Position numbers and translations under genes: made by a program. Below the pieces are notes generated by a model that was given only the letters and a program-made list of their open reading frames with translations, was not told the origin of the DNA and did no database searches. From JBOHCT01 sp050699055 (lineage in GTDB: Bacteria; Actinomycetota; Actinomycetes; Streptosporangiales; JBOHCT01): a stretch of DNA of 16,465 nucleotides. This document shows, in pieces, positions 6,106 to 12,923 of the stretch. The DNA lies in assembly GCA_050699055.1 (NCBI GenBank), contig JBOHCT010000087.1:1-16465 (forward strand). The letters run 5' to 3'. The number at the start of each line of letters is the position of its first letter. The stretch's first letter is position 1.

Positions 6106-7353
6106 ATGGTGATGGTCGACAAGACGGACGGGGCGCCGACGGGGAGCCCCGTGAGCGGCAGGGTGGCCGTGGTGGGGGCGGGGATCGGCGGCCTGGCCAC
6201 CGCCGCGTTCCTGGCGCGGGCCCGGGTGGCGGTGACGGTCTTTGAGCAGGCCGCTGAGCTGCGCGAGGTCGGGGCCGGTCTCATCGTGCCGCCCAACGCG
6301 GTCCGGCTGCTGCGTCGGCTCGGGGAGCTTGACCGGCTCCGGGAGGTGTCGGTGCCGATGGAGGTGGGTTGGGAGTTCCGCCGGTGGGCCGACGGCAGCG
6401 TGCTGTTCTCCCAGCGGCTCGGGGCGGTGTGTGAGCGTTTGTACGGGGAGTACTGCTACCTCGCCCATCGCGCCGATCTGCTGTCCGTGCTGCGCGCGGC
6501 CGTGCCGGATGAGCTGCTGCACCTGGGTACCCGCCTCGTCGGGATCCGTCGTCGGCCCCGGGATGTCGCGCTGGATTTCGCCGACGGGTCGTCCGCCGCG
6601 GTCGATGTGGTGATCGGCGCGGATGGAGTGCATTCGCTGGTGCGCGACGCCGTCGCGCCACCAGAGCCGCCACGGTTCTCGGGGCTCTGCGCCTACCGGT
6701 GCATGGTGCCCGCCGAGCGGGCGCCGGACTTCGCGTGTCGACCGGTGCAGACGCTGTGGCTCGGGCCTGGCCGGCACCTTGTGCACTATCCGGTCTCGGC
6801 GGGACGGCTGATCAACGTTGTCGCTTTCGCTCCGACCGATGATTGGCTGACCGAGTCCTGGAGCGCGCGGGGACGGGTGGAGGATCTCGCCGCCGAGTTC
6901 GCGGGCTGGGACCCGAGGCTGGGAGAGCTCATCGACGCCGCCGACAGCACCGGACGGTGGGCGCTGTTCGACCGGGACCCGCTCCCCATGTGGACCAGTG
7001 GGGCGATCGCCCTGCTGGGGGACGCGGCCCACCCCATGTTCCCGTTCTTCGCGCAGGGAGCTGCCCAGGCGATCGAGGACGCCGCCGTGCTCGCCCGGTG
7101 CCTGGCCGACGATGCCGGCCGGCCGGAGGCGGCTCTGGCGCGCTACGAACGGACCCGCATGCCACGCGCTACGGAGGTGCAGCGGCTCAGCAGGCGCCGG
7201 CAGGACTCCAACCACCTTCCGGACGGCCCCGAGCAGCGGGCCCGCGACGCCGCATTCGCTCACGAAGACCCGCTCGGGCACAACGCGTGGCTCTACGGGC
7301 ACGACGCCGAGGAATCCCTGTCCGCTCCGTCCCGTACACGAGGCGGGCGATGA
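6106..7353 (+). CDS. FAD-dependent class A monooxygenase (salicylate-hydroxylase-like)
   Basis: A 415-aa flavoprotein hydroxylase that would use NAD(P)H and O2 to hydroxylate an aromatic or similar small molecule; the substrate is unknown. The FAD dinucleotide motif is GAGIGG at 24-29, with the ribose-binding acid Glu47 ending the second strand. The conserved His-Arg of AHRADLL lies near 121-122, the DG motif GADGVHS at 171-177, and the flavin-phosphate motif GDAAHPMFPFFAQGAAQAIE at 305-324. Length is normal and there is no signal peptide. The start is uncertain: GTG 6094, ATG 6106 and ATG 6112 are in frame without a good Shine-Dalgarno, while GTG 6151, preceded by GGGGAG at 6141-6146, starts just before the FAD fold and is a serious alternative. 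The mutase gene follows after 74 nt, but that gap appears to hold its own promoter, so a shared pathway is not established. Confidence 0.9.
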   Translation: MVMVDKTDGAPTGSPVSGRVAVVGAGIGGLATAAFLARARVAVTVFEQAAELREVGAGLIVPPNAVRLLRRLGELDRLREVSVPMEVGWEFRRWADGSVLFSQRLGAVCERLYGEYCYLAHRADLLSVLRAAVPDELLHLGTRLVGIRRRPRDVALDFADGSSAAVDVVIGADGVHSLVRDAVAPPEPPRFSGLCAYRCMVPAERAPDFACRPVQTLWLGPGRHLVHYPVSAGRLINVVAFAPTDDWLTESWSARGRVEDLAAEFAGWDPRLGELIDAADSTGRWALFDRDPLPMWTSGAIALLGDAAHPMFPFFAQGAAQAIEDAAVLARCLADDAGRPEAALARYERTRMPRATEVQRLSRRRQDSNHLPDGPEQRARDAAFAHEDPLGHNAWLYGHDAEESLSAPSRTRGGR

Positions 7354-7415
7354 TCAGAGCCCTGTGACATTTCTCGCTGGAGCAGGCCACGAGGCCGCTG
7401 CGGACGCGTGGATCG

Positions 7416-7430
7416 TAGCATCCCAGTATG
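7416..7430 (+). promoter_or_regulatory. candidate leaderless promoter of the mutase gene
   Basis: TAGCAT (7416-7421) fits the TAnnnT -10 consensus and lies exactly 6 nt before the ATG at 7428. Transcription would then begin at or next to the A of the ATG. No Shine-Dalgarno is visible upstream, which fits a leaderless mRNA, common in actinobacteria. No clear -35 is seen. Confidence 0.45.
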
Positions 7431-9011
7431 GGACGAACGTCTGAGTCGGGCCTGCCGATCGACGCGGTGTACGGTCCGGAAGCGCTCGAAGGGTTCGACC
7501 CGGCGGCGGCGCTGGGCGAGCCGGGGGCGTTCCCGTTCACCCGCGGCATCTACGAGACGATGTACACCGGCCGTCCGTGGACGATGCGGCAGTACGCCGG
7601 GTTCGGCACGGCCGCCGAGTCCAACCGCCGGTTCCACCAGCTGATCGAGGCCGGCACGACCGGGCTTTCCGTGGCCTTCGACCTGCCGACACAGATGGGC
7701 TACGACTCCGACGCCCCGATCGCGCGCGGTGAGGTCGGCAGGGTGGGCGTCGCCATCGACTCCGTCGACGACATGCGACGCCTCTTCGACGGCATCCCGC
7801 TGGGCGAGGTCACGACGTCGATGACGATCAACGCCCCTGCGGCGTTGCTGCTGCTGCTCTACCAGCTCGTCGGGGAGGAGCAAGGGATCGCGCCGGACCG
7901 GTTGGGCGGGACGATCCAGAACGACATCCTGAAGGAGTACATCGCCCGCGGCACCTACATCTTCCCGCCGAAACCGTCGCTGCGGCTGGTCACCGACACC
8001 TTCGCCTACTGCCGGCGGGAGATCCCCAAGTGGAACACGATCTCGATCTCCGGTTACCACATGGCGGAGGCGGGAGCTACGCCCGTGCAGGAGGTGGCGT
8101 TCACGCTCGCGAACGCGAGGGCGTACGTCAAGGCCGCGCTCGACGCGGGCATGAGCGTCGACGAGTTCGCCCCCCGGCTGTCGTTCTTCTTCGTCGCGCG
8201 GACATCGCTGCTGGAGGAGGTCGCGAAGTTCCGCGCGGCGCGCAGGATCTGGGCGCACATCATGCGCGACGAGTTCGGGGCGACCGACCCCAAGGCGATG
8301 CGGCTGCGGTTCCACACCCAGACGGCAGGAGTCCAGCTCACCGCGCAGCAGCCGGAGGTCAACCTGTCCCGGGTGACGATCCAGGCGCTCGCCGCCGTGC
8401 TCGGCGGTACACAGTCGCTGCACGCCAACGCCTACGACGAGGCGATCGCGCTGCCCACGGAGAAGGCCGCTCGGCTGGCCGTCCGTACCCAGCAGGTCCT
8501 CGCGCACGAGACCGACCTCACCGACACCGTCGACCCGTTCGCCGGATCGTACGCCGTCGAGTCGATGACCGACGACGTGGAGGCGGCCGTACGCGAGCTG
8601 ATCGGCAAGGTCGAGGATCTCGGCGGCGCCGTGGCCGCGGTCGAGCAGGGGTTCCAGAAGGACGAGATCGAGCGCTCGGCGTACGCGACGTCCCTGGAGA
8701 TCGAGCGCGGTGAGCGCGTCGTGGTCGGGGTCAACCAGTTCACCGAGGGGGGCGACGAGCGGTACGAGCCCATGCGGGTCGACCCCGCGATCGAGCGGGA
8801 GCAGGCCGGGCGGCTGGCCGCCCTGCGCGCCGAGCGCGATGCCGGCGAGGTGCGCAGACGCATGGACACGCTGCGCAAGGCCGCAGAAGGCACGGACAAC
8901 GTCCTCGACCCCATCCGGGACGCGCTGCTCGCCCGGGCGACGCTCGGAGAGGTGTGCGACGCGCTGCGTGCGGTGTGGGGCGTGTACCGGTCACCCGACG
9001 CCACGCGTTAG
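7428..9011 (+). CDS. methylmalonyl-CoA mutase family large subunit (no B12 domain)
   Basis: A 527-aa acyl-CoA mutase catalytic (TIM-barrel) subunit, which rearranges the carbon skeleton of CoA thioesters with adenosylcobalamin. Specificity residues fit methylmalonyl-CoA: residues align to Propionibacterium MutB with a constant offset of 33, giving Tyr56 (Tyr89), Arg54 (Arg87), Arg174 (Arg207) and His211 (His244). Isobutyryl-CoA mutases carry Phe and Gln at the Tyr89 and Arg207 positions; ethylmalonyl-CoA mutases differ in the TMYTGRPWT region, which is mutase-like here. The protein ends after the barrel and linker, whereas one-piece MutB continues for about 200 residues with the cobalamin-binding domain. 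It therefore needs a separate small subunit, which is not in the window; neither is a MeaB-type GTPase. Start ATG 7428 lacks a Shine-Dalgarno but sits 6 nt after a -10-like TAGCAT. Confidence 0.92.
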   Translation: MGRTSESGLPIDAVYGPEALEGFDPAAALGEPGAFPFTRGIYETMYTGRPWTMRQYAGFGTAAESNRRFHQLIEAGTTGLSVAFDLPTQMGYDSDAPIARGEVGRVGVAIDSVDDMRRLFDGIPLGEVTTSMTINAPAALLLLLYQLVGEEQGIAPDRLGGTIQNDILKEYIARGTYIFPPKPSLRLVTDTFAYCRREIPKWNTISISGYHMAEAGATPVQEVAFTLANARAYVKAALDAGMSVDEFAPRLSFFFVARTSLLEEVAKFRAARRIWAHIMRDEFGATDPKAMRLRFHTQTAGVQLTAQQPEVNLSRVTIQALAAVLGGTQSLHANAYDEAIALPTEKAARLAVRTQQVLAHETDLTDTVDPFAGSYAVESMTDDVEAAVRELIGKVEDLGGAVAAVEQGFQKDEIERSAYATSLEIERGERVVVGVNQFTEGGDERYEPMRVDPAIEREQAGRLAALRAERDAGEVRRRMDTLRKAAEGTDNVLDPIRDALLARATLGEVCDALRAVWGVYRSPDATR

Positions 9012-9048
9012 CTCTCCCCGACCACAGCCACACCGACCGGCGGCCCGA

Positions 9049-9099
9049 CAAGTGTGGGCAGCCCCGCAAGTATGGGCAGATTGCCCCGATATTGGGAAG
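9049..9099 (+). repeat. 13-bp direct repeats upstream of the ligase gene
   Basis: CAAGTGTGGGCAG (9049-9061) and CAAGTATGGGCAG (9067-9079) differ at one base and are 18 bp apart. A weaker third copy (8 of 13 bases) lies at 9087-9099. GGGCA (9074-9078) with TGCCC (9082-9086) also forms a short inverted repeat. The array fills the 112-nt gap between the mutase and ligase genes and may be a regulator binding site or promoter-overlapping operator. GATATT (9088-9093) is -10-like and lies 6 nt before an in-frame ATG at 9100. Confidence 0.5.
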
Positions 9100-9123
9100 A
9101 TGGCAGCGGAGGTGTCGCCGGCC

Positions 9124-10275
9124 ATGGATTTCTGCGCGTCCGACGGTCCGACGCTCGGTGTCGAGTGGGAGCTGCAGCTCGTCGACATCGCGACGCGACA
9201 GTTGCGGCAGGACGCCTGGGAGGTGCTCGACGCGCTCCCGGACCTGGGCGCTGTCTGCGGGCACCCCAAGGTCGCGCACGAGCTGATGCAGTCCCAGGTC
9301 GAGGTCGTGACCGACGTCTGTGACACGGTGGAGGACGCCACGGCCGACCTCGCCGCGACTCTGGAACGGATGCGTCCCGCGGTCGCCGCGCGTGACACCG
9401 CGCTCGCGTGCGCGGGCAGTCACCCCCTCTCGGACTGGCAGGACGCGGTGTTCGCGCCCGGCGAGCGGTACGCTGAGCTGCTCGACGAGCTGCAGTGGCT
9501 CGCCAGGCGGGTGCAGACGTTCGGGGTGCACGTGCACGTCGGCGTGCGTTCGGCGGAGAAGGTCATCCCGATCGTCAACGCGCTCGCCCGCTTTCTGCCG
9601 CACTTTCTCGCGCTGAGCGCATCCAGCCCCTACTGGCGAGGGCACGACACTGGGCTGGCGTCCGCGCGGTCGATCATCTTCGGCGCGCTGCCGACGGCAG
9701 GGCCCCCACACCTGCTCCCCGACTGGGCGGGTTTCGAGGAGTACATGGACACCCTCGTCCGGGCGGGCACGGTCAGGAGCATCAAGGAGGTCTGGTGGGA
9801 CGTGCGTCCGCATCCCGACCTCGGCACGGTCGAGATCCGGATGTTCGACGGAACGCCCACCTTGCGTGAGGTCGGCATGGCGGCCGCGCTCACGCAGTCG
9901 CTCGTGCAGCTGTTCGACAACCAGCTCGACCGGGGCTACCGGCTCCCGTGTCCGGCTTCTTGGGTCGTTCGGGACAACAAGTGGCGTGCGACCAGGTACG
10001 GTCTTGATGCAGCGATCATCGTGGACGACACCGGCGCGACCGCTTGGTTAAGAGACGAGCTCTACGAGGTGCTTCGTGAGCTCGCCCCGGTCGCCGAACG
10101 GCTCGGGTGCGGCGAGCAGCTCGATGTCGCGTTCGAGGTGCTGGAGCGGGGGGCGTCATACGAGCGGCAGCGGGCCATCGTGGCCCAGGGGGGCTCTCTC
10201 GAGGACGTCGTCGACGCGTTGGTCGCGGAGTTGAGGGACGACCACCTGATCTCGTCTCGAGGAGAGACGGCATGA
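9124..10275 (+). CDS. carboxylate-amine ligase, YbdK/GCS2 (glutamate-cysteine ligase 2) family
   Basis: A 383-aa ATP-dependent ligase of the GCS2/YbdK family, which activates a carboxylate (typically the gamma-carboxyl of glutamate) and joins it to an amine. Actinobacteria use mycothiol rather than glutathione, so the product here is unknown; EgtA of ergothioneine synthesis is a relative, but no egtBCD genes are nearby. Motifs: GVEWELQLVD at 12-21 with the catalytic acids, HVHVGV at 136-141, and a C-terminal TVEIRMFD at 235-242. Start ATG 9124 is chosen for GGAGG at 9108-9112 (11-nt spacing); ATG 9100 is in frame and could be a leaderless start. Codons 309-310 are TTA-AGA, both very rare in such genomes. 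The stop overlaps the M20 gene by 4 nt (ATGA), so the two should be co-translated. Confidence 0.88.
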   Translation: MDFCASDGPTLGVEWELQLVDIATRQLRQDAWEVLDALPDLGAVCGHPKVAHELMQSQVEVVTDVCDTVEDATADLAATLERMRPAVAARDTALACAGSHPLSDWQDAVFAPGERYAELLDELQWLARRVQTFGVHVHVGVRSAEKVIPIVNALARFLPHFLALSASSPYWRGHDTGLASARSIIFGALPTAGPPHLLPDWAGFEEYMDTLVRAGTVRSIKEVWWDVRPHPDLGTVEIRMFDGTPTLREVGMAAALTQSLVQLFDNQLDRGYRLPCPASWVVRDNKWRATRYGLDAAIIVDDTGATAWLRDELYEVLRELAPVAERLGCGEQLDVAFEVLERGASYERQRAIVAQGGSLEDVVDALVAELRDDHLISSRGETA

Positions 10276-11474
10276 CAGTGACAGACGTGCGTGGGGCGGC
10301 GGACCAGTTCCTCGCCGCGCACGAGAGCGCCTTGGTGGCGCTTCGACGTGACCTGCACATGCATCCGGAGCTGGGCTTCGCCGAGGAGCGCACGACCCGG
10401 CTCGTCGCAGAACGGCTTCGCGCGGCCGGCCTGCGGCCGCGTACGCCGTCGTGGGGGACGGGGCTGCTCTGTGACGTGGGCGGCGACGGCCCGATCGTAG
10501 CGCTGCGGGCGGACATGGACGCCCTTCCGCTCACCGATGAGAAGGACGTCCCGTACCGTTCGACCGTGCCCGGCGTGTGCCACGCCTGCGGACACGACGT
10601 CCACACCGTCGTCCTTCTCGGGGCGGCGCTGTTCCTGGCCGACCTCGCCGACGCCGGGCAGCTTCCCGGCCGCGTGCGGCTGGTGTTCCAGCCGGCGGAG
10701 GAACGCATGCCAGGCGGCGCGCTCGAGATGCTGTCCGCCGGTGCGCTCGCCGGTGTCGAGCGCGTTTTCGCGCTGCACTGCGACCCGCGTACCGACGTCG
10801 GACAGGTCGGCCTGCGGGCCGGCCCGATCACCGCGGCCGCCGACCGCGTCGCCGTGCACCTGCACGGCCCCGGTGGCCATACGGCCCGGCCGCACCTGAC
10901 GGCCGACCTCGTCTACGTACTCTCGAAGGTGGTCACCGAGCTGCCGGGCATTCTGTCCCGCCGGGTCGACCCCAGGGCCGGGATGAGCCTGGTCTGGGGA
11001 CGCATCGACGCCGGCTCGGTGGCCAACGCGATCCCCGACGAGGGCGTGGCCGAGGGCACGCTGCGGTGCCTCGACGACGTCGCGTGGCACGAGGCTCCCG
11101 ACCTGTTGAAGCCGCTTCTCGAGAGCGTGGCCGCGCCCTATGCCGTGCAGTCCGAGCTCGAGTACGTCCGCGGCGTGCCGCCGACCGTCAACGACGGTGG
11201 CTGCGTCCAGGTGATGCGTGAGGCCGCCCAGTCGTCGCTCGGACCGGAAGCCGTCGCGGCCGCGGAACAGAGCCTGGGTGGCGAGGACTTCGCGTGGTAC
11301 CTCGAGTCGGTGCCTGGGGCGCTGGCTCGCCTCGGTGTCCGTACCCCCGGGGCGGTGGGCGAACTCGACCTGCACCGCGGCACGTTCGACGCCGACGAGC
11401 GGGCGATTCCGGTAGGCGTGCGGCTGATGGTCGCGACAGCCCTGGCCGGGCTCGCTGACCTGCGTATCGGCTGA
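10272..11474 (+). CDS. M20D metallo-amidohydrolase / N-acyl-amino-acid hydrolase
   Basis: A 400-aa cytoplasmic dinuclear metal hydrolase of peptidase family M20, subfamily D (aminoacylase, AmhX/AmiA/AbgB type). It cleaves an N-acyl or amide bond on an amino acid; the substrate is not known. Metal ligands: ALRADMDALP at 77-86, Cys106 and His108 in CHACGHDVH, Glu143-Glu144 in FQPAEE, His169 and His368 (LDLHRG). GGEDFAWYL at 336-344 is the usual family stretch. The dimerisation 'lid' domain spans roughly 185-300. Start ATG 10272 has AGGAG at 10260-10264 (7-nt spacing) and overlaps the ligase stop as ATGA. The neighbour forms an amide-type bond and this enzyme breaks one, so they may act on related compounds. 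From memory, M. tuberculosis amiA1 (M20) also lies close to lpdA and add. Confidence 0.92.
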   Translation: MTVTDVRGAADQFLAAHESALVALRRDLHMHPELGFAEERTTRLVAERLRAAGLRPRTPSWGTGLLCDVGGDGPIVALRADMDALPLTDEKDVPYRSTVPGVCHACGHDVHTVVLLGAALFLADLADAGQLPGRVRLVFQPAEERMPGGALEMLSAGALAGVERVFALHCDPRTDVGQVGLRAGPITAAADRVAVHLHGPGGHTARPHLTADLVYVLSKVVTELPGILSRRVDPRAGMSLVWGRIDAGSVANAIPDEGVAEGTLRCLDDVAWHEAPDLLKPLLESVAAPYAVQSELEYVRGVPPTVNDGGCVQVMREAAQSSLGPEAVAAAEQSLGGEDFAWYLESVPGALARLGVRTPGAVGELDLHRGTFDADERAIPVGVRLMVATALAGLADLRIG

Positions 11475-11568
11475 GCCGGTCCCATCCCCTTCCCGGTTTC
11501 TGAGCTCTCGCGCCACGGGCGGCCCGGTGCCTCGGGAATGCCAGCACCCCTCCGTACGGTTGGTTTGC

Positions 11569-11584
11569 TTAGCCGGACTAACCT
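11569..11584 (+). promoter_or_regulatory. palindromic operator over the exporter promoter
   Basis: TTAGCCGGACTAA (11569-11581) is a 13-bp near-palindrome with TTAG/CTAA arms (10 of 13 positions symmetric). GGTT (11562-11565) and AACC (11580-11583) flank it more loosely. It overlaps TAACCT (11579-11584), a TAnnnT-type -10 that would start transcription near 11591, 24 nt before the ATG. This layout suits repression of an efflux gene by a MarR- or TetR-type protein. No regulator gene is adjacent, so the binder is unknown. Confidence 0.4.
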
Positions 11585-11614
11585 TCTCGGTGGAGTGTGC
11601 ACGGAAGGGAGCCC

Positions 11615-12877
11615 ATGGGGGACCAGGCACGCGTCGAAGCATCAGGTCAGATCGGGGGAAGCGTCCTCCGCCAGCCGAAGTCCGTCTGGGCGGTGGCCTT
11701 CGCCTGCGTCATCGCGTTCATGGGCATCGGCCTCGTCGACCCCATCCTGCCTGCCCTCTCCCAGGGGCTGCACGCGTCGCAGGCACAGGTCGAGTTGCTT
11801 TTCACCAGCTACTTCGCGATAACCGGCGTGTCAATGCTGGTCACCGGCATGGTCGCGAGCTGGATCGGCCGTAAGCCCACGCTGCTGATCGGGCTCGCGC
11901 TCATCGTCACCTTCAGCGCCCTCGCCGGCGCCTCGGGCTCCATCGGCGAGATCATCGGCTTCCGCGCGGGTTGGGGGCTCGGGAACGCGCTCTTCATCGC
12001 CACCGCGCTCGCCACGATCGTGGGCGCGTCGAGCGGGGGAGTCTCCTCGGCGATCATCCTGTACGAGTCCGCGCTCGGCCTCGGTATCTCGACCGGGCCC
12101 CTGCTCGGCGGCCTGCTCGGGGGCGTCAGCTGGCGCGGACCGTTCTTCGGCACCGCCGCGCTGATGGCCATCGGGTTGATCCTGGTCGCCACGCTGGTAC
12201 CACGTTTCTCCAAGCCGGAGCGCCATACGACGCTCGCCGACCCCTTCCGCGCCCTCCGCCACCGCGGCCTGCTCACGATGGGGCTGACCGCGTTGTTCTA
12301 CAACTTCGGGTTCTTCACCCTGCTCGCCTATACCCCGTTCCCGCTCGACCTCGGAGCCCACGGCCTGGGCGCCGTCTTCTTCGGCTGGGGCGTGTGCCTG
12401 GCGTTCACGTCGGTGTTCGTCGCGCCGAGGCTGCAGCGCCGGTACGGGTCGCTGCGCTCGTTGTACGTCGTCTTGGCGCTGATCGCCGGCGTGCTCGTGG
12501 TGATGGGGCTGTTCACCGGCTCGCGGATCACGTTGATCGTGATGGTGATCGTCGCGGGGCTGTTCCTCGGCATCAACAACACCTTGGTCACTCAGGGCGT
12601 GATGAAGGCCTCGCCGGCCGAGCGTGGCGTCGCCTCGGCCGCGTACAGCTTCGTGCGGTTCGGCGGCGGGGCGATCGCGCCGTGGCTCGCGGGCAAGCTC
12701 GCGCACTGGTACAGCCCGCACATCCCGTTCTTCGTGGGCGCGGCCGCCACCCTCATCGCGATCGGCGTCTTGTACTCCGGGCGCCGCCATCTGAGGGGCG
12801 TTGACGACAAGGACGACCACGCGCCGCCGGCCGAGGGTGAGCCCGCGCTGGCCGGTGGAGGTAACGTGCGGTCATGA
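11615..12877 (+). CDS. MFS transporter, DHA1-like drug/metabolite exporter
   Basis: A 420-aa inner-membrane major facilitator of the 12-helix type, probably a proton antiporter. The loop 2-3 motif A is GMVASWIGRKP at 78-88. Motif C, GISTGPLLGGLLGG at 157-170, is characteristic of exporters. VDPILPAL (41-48) in the first helix is typical of DHA1 families. A central cytoplasmic loop lies around 198-220, with six further helices from about 222 to 388 and a charged, Gly/Ala-rich cytoplasmic tail (390-420). Start ATG 11615 follows GGAAGGGAG; GTG 11597 is in frame but less likely. It has its own promoter region with a palindrome. The stop overlaps a chain of two 8-codon ORFs leading into add, so exporter and deaminase may be co-expressed. 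Substrate unknown; a nucleoside link rests on context only. Confidence 0.92.
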   Translation: MGDQARVEASGQIGGSVLRQPKSVWAVAFACVIAFMGIGLVDPILPALSQGLHASQAQVELLFTSYFAITGVSMLVTGMVASWIGRKPTLLIGLALIVTFSALAGASGSIGEIIGFRAGWGLGNALFIATALATIVGASSGGVSSAIILYESALGLGISTGPLLGGLLGGVSWRGPFFGTAALMAIGLILVATLVPRFSKPERHTTLADPFRALRHRGLLTMGLTALFYNFGFFTLLAYTPFPLDLGAHGLGAVFFGWGVCLAFTSVFVAPRLQRRYGSLRSLYVVLALIAGVLVVMGLFTGSRITLIVMVIVAGLFLGINNTLVTQGVMKASPAERGVASAAYSFVRFGGGAIAPWLAGKLAHWYSPHIPFFVGAAATLIAIGVLYSGRRHLRGVDDKDDHAPPAEGEPALAGGGNVRS

Positions 12878-12923
12878 GCGAAACGGAGCCAGTGCGATGA
12901 CCGCGCTGGAGCCGGGCACGTGA
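12874..12923 (+). other. two chained 8-codon ORFs linking exporter and add
   Basis: ATG 12874 overlaps the exporter stop (ATGA) and encodes MSETEPVR, stopping at 12898-12900. That stop overlaps a second ATG at 12897 (ATGA), encoding MTALEPGT and stopping at 12921-12923. That stop in turn overlaps the GTG of add (GTGA). Both ORFs span 27 nt with starts 23 nt apart, and each holds GGAGCC at the same relative place. ATGAGCGA at 12874 is echoed by GTGAGCGA at the add start. The units look like a degenerate duplication of a start region and could carry ribosomes from one gene to the next. Confidence 0.45.

Noticed and set aside
6040..7302. Long open frame (420 codons) on the minus strand under the monooxygenase
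   Set aside because: It mirrors a convincing FAD monooxygenase, with His/Pro/Arg/Gly-rich sequence and no recognisable motif.
11563..11587. IdeR/DtxR iron box before the exporter
   Set aside because: Only the right half (CTAACCT) fits. By hand count about half of the 19 consensus positions match, so I describe it only as an unnamed palindrome.
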